Source: Branchiostoma belcheri (lineage: Eukaryota > Chordata > Leptocardii > Amphioxiformes > Branchiostomatidae). From it: 64,000 nt of DNA. The stretch lies in contig NW_017804243.1 of assembly GCF_001625305.1 (NCBI RefSeq), positions 1,922,089-1,986,088 of the forward strand, written 5' to 3'. The translations under genes were made by a program, and so were the position numbers. The notes beneath the pieces are model-generated. The model had not been told where the DNA came from and ran no database searches. It saw nothing but the letters and a program-made list of their open reading frames with translations. The number at the start of each line of letters is the position of its first letter. Position 1 is the first letter of the stretch. Positions 1 through 12,000 of this stretch are shown piece by piece.

Positions 1-3000
1 CCTCCATCCCTGTGGTGATACAGCTGATGGCTCGCGGGGTGTGGCAGTCAAACTTGTCCATACACTTCTTGGTCTAGAATAAAACCAACACCAGAAAGGT
101 TACATTTGCAAGGCAACTCCATAATGTTTACCTTCTAGCCTAGCAAATTTCTGCTCAGTTTATTTACATTCAAATATATGGAACCAATCGTGACAGAGAA
201 GACAGAAAAGAAAGATGTACAGTATTTACAGGGTCATTGTACCAGGGAAATTCTCCTAGCTCAATTACAATGAACAGTGGAACACGGCTAAATGCCCTGT
301 CCTAAGGACTGCGACCTTTTCCTATAGTCGGGTGAGAGAAACAGTGATAGGTGAGTGTATGTAGAATATTTTAGGGTTAAATTCTACTGGTACACTAAGT
401 TTAATCTCTTTCCATATCTTTAAACAGCAATTTTTGTCTGTCAAAGATGACAGATTTGGGAAACTTTTTGTCTGTCAAAAGGAGCAGCAAGATGGATGCT
501 GACTAGAACACTGGTGTGAAATCTCGGGCAGGGGTTGGACTACATCTGTCCTTACCTGTGCATTGATAGAGATGACCTGACCGTTGCCCAGTCCCAGGTA
601 CAGGGTGTTCCAGTTCTGGTGCATACACAGCACACGGTCATCCAGCTCATACTTCAGTACACAGGCCGCCGTCTGGAAAACACAAACACGAACTAAATAC
701 ATGTATCAAGATTCAGTGTGAAATAAAAGTTCTAAACAAGATCTACATGTATGTCACTATGTGCCTCCAGATGTCTTACTGAGGGACAGCTGCAGTGTAA
801 AAGATGTCAGTTAGCTTGAGGAATGAATGCACTACTTTATTCTAAATATCATAATTCATTGTGCCAGTGAATGGGTGAGTGGCCAGGCTAGCAGGTTCAA
901 TCCCTGGCATTCCTTGATAGATGTTCTTCCATTGGGAAACTCAAGCACTTAACACGACTTTCCTCCCTCCATCATGTCCCTCTGACATCCTCACTCTACC
1001 GGTATGTCTCTTTGACATTTATGCTGATAGCAATGTCTGAGTCCATAAACTATCCAACCTTTCCCTTCTTCCCCTCACCTGCACGTTGTAGCACCTGACA
1101 GTCTTGTCACTGGAGCCTGTGTACAGCCTCTCTTCTCCACCCTGGCTCCTCAGCACCTGCAAGAGACAATGGAAGGTTCAGCTTCTCCATGATTTACTAA
1201 ATAAAAATTTTTATTATCATGTATCATTGCTTAGTCAAAATTTCAGAGTCTGAGGAAATTGGACATGTTCACAGAACTTAATCTTCCTAATGGTGGCAAG
1301 TGCATCGAGGAGGGGCAAAGACAAATGATTTAATAAGTGATAAGTTCACGGTAAAGAAGAGACCATGAAAACAGAGAACATAAAAGTACCATGAAAAGAT
1401 CAGGAATTACACTTTTTTACAGTACATGTATTTAAAAACATTAAGTATGCCAGTTGTTCCGTTCCCTCACCTGTAGACAGTTAATCTTCCTGTTGTGTCC
1501 CCTGTACACCTGTGTACACTCTCTACTGACCAGACTCCAGGCCTTAGCCACCATGTCTGCAGACACACTGTACAGGTAGTCTCCTGAGATCTGGGACCAA
1601 AAAAGTGGTACATTGTACATTAGTTACTACAACCATCCTATAAGTTGTAGTATATTATTATATATATATTAAGTATAACAGTAACTGTTACAGTCAATCA
1701 GGAAAGGAAGTTGCTGTCAGCTTTTCAATGCCAAGCAGGGTTCTCACTAGGCTATTTGAATCAACCCTATTCCAAAGCATACTGCTGCTAAGGCAAAAAT
1801 AAGATGTTGAGATGTAATGTACTAAGTTCAATCAAAGTTCATTACATCTGTGAGGCAAAAAAGCGATGTCGCTGATGAAAAAGGGTTGCTTGTTTTTTTA
1901 TCGCAGGCTGGTTCTAGCTACATGTATTTATTGGTGGTACCTAAAAATAAAGGGACTCGTCACGTAGCTTCTTTTGGGGCTATTTCAAATGCTTAAAGTA
2001 TGGAATGATTAAAAAAATGTGATAAGAGATGGCAGTAAATGTCATTATCTCATACAGAATTAGTTTTCGTTTTGCCACCCTGAAATTATATTGGATGTGG
2101 AATGTTTGAATGTAAAGATGAGTACCTGAATAGCCACCACTCCTGCAGTGTGCCCCACAAAAGAACCAGGAGTGTGGTCCTGAGTCCTGTTCACTCCAGA
2201 CTGGGCTGGGTGGTCAGACTGACTGGACGTCGGGGTCTCTTTTACGTTCCCTACACTAGAAGCTAAAATAAGAGGGGAAAATATAACAATTAGATCAAAT
2301 TTGCAAGTCAGAATGTTGCAGCTATCCATATGAGGATAGATATCTGTGAATATCTGTGAATAATTTCATCAGGTTGGTAGGAGACCTTTGTACGACCAGC
2401 ATGTGAATATGCCGCCCCAGCGTGGCACCCCGGACTAACTGCGGCACAAAGAGCAAGGATTGAGGTCATCCAAAGACGAGCATGCCGCATAATCCTAGGC
2501 TCCGCGTTCACCTCTTACACCGAGGCTTGCAGCAAACTGGACCTACCGACATTAGAAGTCTGGCGCCGAGACATCTGCCACAACTTTGCTAAAGGACTCA
2601 TATGCATTAAGTCAAACACATTCAGAAACTGGTTTCCTCCTTCCCGCGGCGATGTCAGCTCCAGAGACACTAGAAACAAACACCTTCTGTCCACATTCAT
2701 AGCACGAACAAACAGATACAAGAACAGTCCAATTCCGTACATGATAAAACTACTAAACGAACAGTAACCTCTCCACATTTAGAACATTATTACTATATGT
2801 AAATATTAATATTTGTGCCAAATGCCAATTTGTATATAGCCTTGTCTCTTGATGTGAAAAGTATGTAATTCAGCCACTTTATTTGGCTGCCATGTACTTT
2901 TTAAGGATCATGTTGATGTTGATCAAATAAACCAGTCATTCATTCATTCATTCAAGAGACTGTGTAAGAAGGGTCTTCATTCAATGTGTGTTTTTACATT

Positions 3001-6000
3001 CGACATTTTGGTGAGCATTTGTTATCTTCTTTAGGGCAGCAATGACTGTTTCATTCTGATTCATTCCAATGTAGTAATCTGTTAATCAGTACTGTTCTTG
3101 ACATGTGACAACACTGTACATAATAAAATTTGTTAATCTGAATCGAAAAGTGACATTGTAGTTGGACATCTACATTTAGACTTACCTTCTTTCTTCAACT
3201 GCTTCCTGATCTTTTGTGCCACAGCTGGCTCAATCAGCAGTTGTTCTCTGCAAAAATGTCAAAATGCAGTAGAAACTATGACAACTATAAACAACATTCT
3301 ATGGGAACTGAATGGTTAAATAATTGTTAAGGTCTAGGATTATAACATCTAAAACTAGATATTTACGTATAATTACTTAGTTCAACATAATACTGTGTAC
3401 GATTGTTGTGCAATTAAGTTCTTCTACTCTGTAAAGAAATGCTGATAGCTACAAAGACCAGACCAGTGCTAACCTTGACAGTGTAGGCAGCCTTGCTCCT
3501 TCAGGTGGGGATGAGTTAGTAGTAGACATGCCCATACAGGTGGATGATACCACGTTCTGTTCTTCAGTAGGGGACGCAGGACGGCTGGAGGTCACCTGGT
3601 CTTGTTTATCCTCGTCATCCGAGTCTATAACCAACACTTCCATCGCCCGTTCCGGTACGTCGATCAGCGAAACGCTCTCCGCGGGGCTGGCCGGCCGCTC
3701 TCCCTGAAGCTGTTCCGTGCTGTCCGGACTCTTCATCTCCTTCCGAGGCTTGGACAGCGCGCTGTCCACAATCTCTGAGAAGCTGTCTCTGTCGGGACGC
3801 TGTTCTGCACTCTGCGCCCACGCGCCCTTGCTTGCGGACTTTGCTGACGTCTTTTTTGCTGATCGAGGCTTCCTTCTTGGCACACGAGGGTGGTCGTCTG
3901 GACTTGTCTCGGACGGCGCTGCCTGGAAGAACGGCTTTCTCTTCTTCCTCTTTCTCTTCGTGCCCTTGGAATTTCCCACGCTGTCTACACTGGACGCTCT
4001 GCTTGGCGGCCTCATGGTACTGTCAGTTCGTGCCTCTTTCTTTTCCCTACCCTTTTTTTGTCTCTGTTGTTTCTCTGTTGTGCCTGCTGCACTGTCTTTT
4101 GTTGACGTACCGGGCTGAGCAAGCAGCAAGTCGTCTACACTGCACAGAGTACTGTCACCGCTGCCCTTTTTCCCTCCGTGTATGGACACCACAGGTGTAC
4201 TCTGAGGGGTGTTGACAATGTCTTCACTTTCCTGTAGGAAGTGTTGGGAGGCACTTCTCAGCTGTTGGAAGTTAGCAGCCAACTGTTTGAGCATGGGGCT
4301 CTGGTACTGTCCCTTCTTTTCTTCTGCACTTACCTCTACCTCCATCCTAACCCCAGCTGGTTTCTTTTTCTTAGTTTGCTGTTTTACAGGGGATGGTGTG
4401 TGAGTCTGCGACTGTTCTGCTCGCTGAAATCTAACGGAGGAAAGACAGGTACGGTTCTTTCCCTCTACGGTTCCCACTACTGGAAAGCAGCGGTACCTGG
4501 TGAGGTATTGACGGCAGGTTGGTCAACAAAACCTTCGTTACACGAGCTACGGGCGGTGGACTTTGCAGACTGGTCTTTTTGTTTAACAGTAGACTTGGCA
4601 ACGAGAAGGCTTGCATAAGATCCTGATCTAGTACGGGCATCGGCGAGAGATCCCGACATCAGGAACTCCGGTGGGGTGGCGTACTGACTGACGCCCTGCG
4701 CAGACAGACTTGTGGGAGACACGGGTTCCTCCTTCACTCTCACCACGGTGGTGTCTCCTAGGGAAAGGTTCAAACTGCTGTCAATCTGTACTGTAAGGTT
4801 GGACTGGAGACCACTGGTGTTAGCTGATGGGGAGATGGCACTTTGGTCTAAGGCAGACAGAGTGGTGTTGTGCGTGACGGCGGCCTTGCTGCTTTGGTCC
4901 ATGGCTGATGACGAGGGGGGGTGGGGAGACTGGTCCCGGGGGGTGCTGTGGGTGGGGGAGGCCACGGCGGTGGAGGCTCGTGAGTTGGAGGCGGAGCTCC
5001 GCTGGGAGACGGCCCCCTGCAGAATCTCCAGCCTCTTCTGTCTCAGGTGAGACACCTGCTGAACAACCTGGAAGAAAAGATACAGATGTAAGGAACATGT
5101 CTTAAAGGGACCAAAAGCGATTTCAGGGCAGTTAAGCTGGATTTTCAATTCAATTTACTGGTCCTTTTTCAAACATAGGAGCTTAATTCCGTCTATCCTA
5201 TAGCATAATGATATCTGTGAGTGTGAGGCAAAAATGAGATGTCCCTGATCTCAAATTCTATTGTAGGTTGGTTCTGTAGCTATCTTTTGGTTGTTCCAAA
5301 AAAATTTAGGGAATTCTTTCACATTGCTTCTTTTATTAACGATACATCCACAATGTATAAAGTACAACTTGTTCCAATCTGTCTTAAAGTGAAGAAAGAG
5401 TAAAAAAATCAATGAAGATGAACATATGATACGTACATCTAAGTATGTGTTTGGATATCACAAAACAACAACTAGACTTTCAACATTCAAGTCTCAGGTA
5501 AGGTCGAATGTACGAATATACTGTAATTCTCTTTGTCTGTGGGAAATGGACATGTTCACGGAACTTAATCTTCATGGTGGTTGCAAGGGAGAGGGGGGCA
5601 AAAGATGAATGATTTGATGACAGCAAAAATAGGTTCACGGTACAGAAGTGACTGTGAAAACACAGAACATAAAAGTGAAAAAAATCACGAAATACAGTTG
5701 TGTAGGATTTTCCCCACCTGAGCTTTCTTGACCTCCAGTTGGTGCAGCTCGTCCACAGCCTTCTGCATGATGACCTTGACCTCTGCGATGCGCTGTTCCA
5801 CGGCTGACTGTCTCCTGTGCAGCGCCTCCTCCTGTAGGGAGATGGTCAGCAGCTGGTTCAGGTTGACCCGCGGGCTGGTCTCCGGCTCTGAACCGTCCGG
5901 CGGCTTCCTCTTCTTCACCTGGTCCTGCTGCGCCGGTCCGGCTGTGCTGCTCGAATCTTCCGCCGCCTCGACTTCAGCGTACGTCCTCTTGTTTCTCGTG

Positions 6001-9000
6001 TTCTGATCTTCTCTGTTCTCCTGAAGTTTTATATTTGTTTATTGTTTAGTTGCATATCAAAAACAAAAGAAGACAATTTGTAGTAAACGATATAAGGAGC
6101 AACTGGAAACCTAAAAGATTTATTAGGGGTTTCCCATTAAGTGAAATTAATAACCGGTATATATTTACTAGACAACTACTTATGGTAAATTACTGATAAT
6201 TTCAAGACACATACATTGTAAATAACATAAAGAAACAGTAAGAAAAAGCAGATCATTATAGATACACAAGAAAATAGGGAAAACCAACTAGCATTAAATA
6301 TGAAATAATACAATCAAATGAGACATCAAAACAAAAACAGAAGAAAAATCAAATTGCATCAATTGCTTAAGCATAAGAACAAAGTTTTACCTGTGGCGAG
6401 GCTGCTACAACATCCGTATCCTCTTTTTCCTGCTTGATGTCACTAATGCGTGGCAAGGGTGCTTCCTTCTGTGGTGGGGCTGGCACTGGAGTCTCTTTTT
6501 CTGCAATGGGAAGCCGCACTGGCTCCGACTGTTGTCCCTCTTCGATAGAGCCGGGAATATCGTCTCTGCGCTCAGACTGGACTTGCTGACCGTCAGACGT
6601 CTCTGTGTCTCTTGGCTCAGGTTCCTGTTTTACTACCTTGGCTGTTTCTGTGTCAGACTGATGGAGGCGAGAAGGAAGGACAGTCAGATCTGTGGGTTCT
6701 TCCGATGCTTGCGCCAACACACGGCGATGCCTCTGTACTCTTACTGAGGAGCTGGAACTTGTCCGAGCACTCGGCGCTTCTTCCAAACTTGGGAAGTCGT
6801 CAGAAGTGGGCTCTACCTTCACTCTAGTCCCGCTCCCCGCCGTACTACGGTCCTCAGGCCTTTCCGCCGTTTCTTGCCCCTCGTGGTCGCTGTCTGCGGT
6901 GATGTTTAGCTCAGCCGCGGCCTCGCTGATCTCCTTGAGCTGTTCCATGGACAGCTCGTGCAGGGCGATGTCCTGCAGGTTGATGGTGATGGCCTGCGGG
7001 TCCAGGTCGTTTGGGTTACCGGAGAGGGAGGGTGGTCCCAGCTGGAGACCAAACCTGGGAAGTCTGGTCGCTTTCTGTTTTTGGCCCTGAAAAAACAACA
7101 AAATTGCATTGCTGTAGGGAAAAACTTTATTTATCATGTCTCTCCAAATGTCAATTGGCTAGATTTTAGATTACCTGACGAAAATAGATAGAGTACTCTA
7201 TTTGCTTCAGGTAAGATTGTGCTGCCTGCACTGGTAACATTGAAAATTACCCGCACCAGACAAATTTTACCTCTACCACTTAGAATTTAGGAAGTGTGGA
7301 TCATACTAAAAACTGTTCAGAACTGAAAGCAATTGCCATTACATGTATTTGTTTATACTTCATATGTGGTGACAGTCAATGCAGGTAGACATCAGTACCT
7401 GTATCAGTACCTGTACAAGTATCTGCACAGCTCCAATTTTACTTGCCTATGCAGGTGATATTTCCTACCCTGACAAGACACACAAGTATGCCACAGTACA
7501 ATGTACTTGACTATGAATATGACTTCCACTGACCTGCTGATGCTGTACCAGTTGGCTCCACTGCTGGTGTTGTCTGTTCCGTGATTTGGGGGAGTTCAGG
7601 AACTGGATGAGCGCCGAGGGCAGTCCGGTCTCCGTGACGTCTCCCTTCCGCTGACTGCTGCCCGGCTTCAGCCTGCTGCGGGCTCCCGCGATGTTCGGCT
7701 GCATGGTCCCGCTGCCCGCCTTGTTCTTGGCGGTTAGATACTTCCCCAGTTCTCGCTGTAGGTGTGGCGGCAGTTGGAGTTTCTCCAGAACCTTCGCCGC
7801 AGCTCCTTCCGAGTCACTGCCGTCACTTTCGCTGGTTCTCCGGATGCGCTCTTCGCTCGGAGATGCCGCAGCGTTTTCACCAATTCTCCTCCCGTCGCAA
7901 CCGCTAGGATTTCTAGAATGCCTCTCGTCTGGACAACTAGTGGACCTCGCCAGTACTGCAACACGGGTGGGTTCCCCGCCCCCGATGCCCCTCGCATCTT
8001 TGCTTTTCAAGACATTGGTAGGAGACTTAAAGGAGTCCTGAGGATAAGGAGGGAAGGAAGACTTTGACTCAAAAAAGTTTGAGTGGCCGTACTTAGCCCT
8101 GAAGGCTTCGAGAGAAAAAGTTCTGGGAGAATCTGGTGTAGCTGTAGTAGTAGAAGTAGTAGTAGGTGATGAGGTAGTTAGAGAGTTGTCTTTTGTTGCA
8201 TGCATTGATGTTTCTGTAGTAAAGATATTCCTTACTGAAGCTGACGTTTGGGTAGAAGAGGGTGCCTGCGACATCAGTGCAGGACGGCTGCTTGTTGCAA
8301 ACGTTTCTGGGTTCTGGTCTGTTGCTCTTTGTGATGAAGAGGCAGGCTCACAGGGGATGTCTTTTGTTGGCCTGCTGTCTGTGTCAGAGATGTCCCCAGC
8401 TTTCTTCCCATCCCTCTCAGGCAGTATCTGCAGGTAGCTGCCATCATGACCAGAACCTCCCTTCCTTTCACTCGCCTAAAAACATTAAGACACATTCTAT
8501 TTATTATTATATTTACCCAAAGAACGAAAGCACATTGTTTCTTCTTAATATTATCCCTCTTCTTCTTCTCCAACCAAACAAGGTCAATGACCTACACCAG
8601 ACAGCTGTTACCATGGTACATGTGGTTCTGTATCAGACACCCTTGATGATGGATAACATTTTGTAGCAAGTGTCAGGACATAAATGGAGGGGCTGGTCAC
8701 CATGTATGAATGTGAAAATTTTTTGCTGGACTAGACCAGGTGAAGGTTAACAATAACATAATGAATTTTCTTTGCAAATGTTACTTTCTAGTTTATTCTG
8801 AGATAACACAATGCAACAATTGATTTTAACACATAAAACACTGATTAACCAGTGAAACAGCGATATATAGAAATACACACATGTAGCATCAAGTATAACT
8901 CACCTCTGGAGGTTGGGGGACTGGAGCTTGTGTCTCTAGTGGGAGGGACGGCACAAAGGGCAAGTCTGGGCGAGTACGTCCTGCAAAGTTTAACAGCGAC

Positions 9001-12000
9001 ACTTCAGAATCTATCTTTAGTACAATCTCTAAGAATAGAAGGACTTACTATGTATACACCACCTGCACTTGCAAATGCAAATGTTTGATATACAACACTG
9101 GTGAGCTAGAACATATGTGCTTGTGCAAGGCTTGAAATCCTTTTTTCTGCGTATCTGCACCAGAAAAGTTTTACGTGCACCACTCAGAATTTAGCTTCAA
9201 GTTTGACTATAATTTATATTGTCACTTTCGGTCGCCAACGATATTAGCAACACTTGAGTACCTGGCCGCTCATCGTTGCTGTCTTCTGTGTCCATAGAAA
9301 CTTCGTTGTAGTCATCGAGTAAGTCGGTGGGGAGGGGGGCAGTGCCTGGCTGTCTGGCTGATTTAACATTGTCCTTAGTAGGACAGGACCACTGTCGCCT
9401 CTCTTCCTGCTGTTTGGACTGTGTGGAAAACAGGAACAGTTTGTTGACAGTTTGTTGAAACCTTACACCAAGTTTTAGCCCTGCCCTATTACAGCACATC
9501 AGGGGTGTATACCACACGTAAGCAAAACCCAGAGAGTTTTCATGGTTTTTCTTGGATGTTGGGTCAAAATTGCATCAGAATTTTGCCCATTGAAGACGAT
9601 ATCTTTTCTGACACTTAAAATCTGTAAATATGCAAATAATACCAGTACCTTTAAAGAGCCGTTCTGCCAAAGTGCTATGCACATTATGGATTTCTCGACC
9701 CCAGTAAAAAACTACATACCAACAATAAAAAAATTTATCAAACCCTCAGTAAATTATAGCTGCAAACACACATATTAAGATTTAAAAAAATACCTTTCCA
9801 TGGAAGAATACAAAATGTATCTCCTAGCCCAGAGGGCCTGAGGTAAAAATTACAAGAGGATATAATATCAGATGGACTTACCTGATCCTTCTGTACACCA
9901 GGAGTAGACTCTACCTCTCCTTCCTCTGTCTTCCCTTTCTGTTCTCCTCTGGGTGTCAGAAACTTCTCCATCCTTCGTTTCACCTTCTGTTCCAAGGGCA
10001 GCTTCTCACTCTCACTCTCTCCCTGCCTCTTTGCCCTGAGCAGATTGCCCAGGTTCTCTGCCCTACTGAGTACTTGTTGGACATAGGAATCCCGATCTAC
10101 TGCCTTATTGGCCTTATCTGAGTCAACGATTGTGGGCCTGAGAAGGTCCTTTTCGGTGGGCTTGAAACTACCTTTCCTCACCTTGCTTAGCTCAAGCAAC
10201 GCGGCTTTCATGATGGGAGTTTCTACGGATTTCTTGCTAGAACCGTGCAAGGTTTCGCCCCGTCTTTCCGTATCTGACGAGCTTCTCTCCTTGTTAACGG
10301 CTGTCTCTGCTTTCTGTGCCGCTCTGAGGTTAGAGTCAGACTCTCCTTCGGTTTCGGCAGATTTTGTTGCTTCTAATTCTAGAGCAATGTCGAGCGAACG
10401 CCTTCTTTGAGAGGTCTGCCCGTTTGTCCTTCTAGAACCTGGCAAAGAATGGGGTCTTTCTGAACTTGGATGCCTTAGGCGTTCCCTTTCTCTGTCTTCT
10501 GGAGTTGCATGGCTTGACCTAGACCACCTGTACCTACTTGAAACGCTAATGTTGGCTCTGGAATCAGAAGGGGTTTCCATGTTACCTGATTGCGTACTGT
10601 CTTGAGCTGGCTTTTCCAGGTCCCTCTCTGGTACATTTGGGTCTCTGTCTCTACCAACAGGATATCTATCTCTCTCTTGGCTCATACCAGCAGACGGCCT
10701 TCTTTGATGGGTAAAAGAATCGTCCTGCGTGTGAGGTGCATTTTCTCTTCCTCTGGCCCTGTTTCTTAAGTCGTACGGAGAATACCTCCTTTCGTGTGAC
10801 CGAGACCTTTCTGTCTCCCGGCTGAACCTATGACTGTCTTGTCTGTGCCTGTTGTTAGGTCCAGAGTACTTGTAGTTAAAGGCCTGGAAGCCATCCTCGT
10901 ACGCGAACGAGTCTACGTAGTAGCAGTTCTGCGGCGTCTGCTGCACGTTGCGGTGGTACGGGGCTGGGGCATGCTGGGACCACTGCTGACCAACCGCAGC
11001 CTGGTACTCCTCACCTGGACTGTTCCATCTTGGTGAGGTCGCAGGGGGAGGACCGACGTGGCTTCTAGTCTGATCTTCCCAACGTCTGTGTCCTCCCCTA
11101 CCCCTACCCGGTGTCTGGTGAGGGTCTTGGACGTCCCAGCGTGTCTGCCTGCCCCTCCCCATCCCCTGACTACTACCCCCTGCCCCACTCCAGGCATCTT
11201 GCCCCTCAGGAGTACCTTGATAGCTTCCCCTTCTGCTGGAAGACCTGGGAGTTAGCTGCTTGCCTTTATCGGGAGGGGAGTCTCTCCTGTGAGATCTAGA
11301 GTTGTCCCTGTGTGCAGAAAAATATGTAACTTGAGAATAGTGTATGCACAAGACTTAATCAACAACACAAATTTTGTGTTGTTGGAAATGTTTGGGGGAC
11401 CTGTAGCAGGGTTCTAGCAAGTGTCCTTTGACAGAATTTTGCCACTCATAACAGATAAAAGTTTTGCCCATCTTTGACAGACAAAAATTAGTGTTAAAAG
11501 CTATGGAAAGAGATGTCATTGATTAAACTATTCAAGCTTAGTCTACCAGCAAAATTCGCCACTCAAAATGCAAGAAATAACTTTTCAGATGGAGGTTCAA
11601 GATTTTTATATTTTCCTGGGAGGCTGGGAAGCATGCCCCCAACCTCCCTAGGATTGACATGCGAGCTCGACATGATGTTACGTCAAACAAAAGAGATGAC
11701 CAAAAAAGTTTCAGGCCTGCTAAGTAGTGCTGTGTACCTAGACCCATGTTCAGATCCGATTCAAGTCCTGAGGTTTTTAGGTTCAGGTCTGGACTTGTGA
11801 CTCTGGACCTAAACCAAGGGCATATACGAAATATGGAACGGACTTCTTAGTGAACATTTCCCAATGGAAAATATGGGGCATCTTTGCCACAAAATTTTCC
11901 TACAAGGGCGAGACTGACACCACTTGACGATGCCCAATGGCAATGTTTTCTTTTGTATAATGTCCTTGAATAGATAACAAAATTTGCACTGCAAAATCAA

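Larger units (their letters stand above)
1..2262 (-). other. ZNF106: ZNF106 exons 13-17: first part of the C-terminal WD40 propeller
   Basis: Exons 2262-2126, 1590-1471, 1156-1079, 672-556 and 73-1 are nearly all phase 0. They encode successive WD40 blades: SFVGHTAGVVAIQ, then a blade with YLYSVSADMVAKAWSLVS and a GHNRKINCLQ linker, then RLYTGSSDKTVRCYNV, ELDDRVLCMHQNW with LYLGLGNGQVISINA, and finally MDKFDCHTPRAISCIT at the edge. Order and sequence match vertebrate ZNF106. The remaining blades and the terminal Cys/His segment should lie left of position 1. Confidence 0.9.

Noticed and set aside
3717..5105. Plus-strand frames of 92-133 codons opposite ZNF106
   Set aside because: Shadows of the GC-rich minus-strand exons; spliced minus frame explains the sequence.
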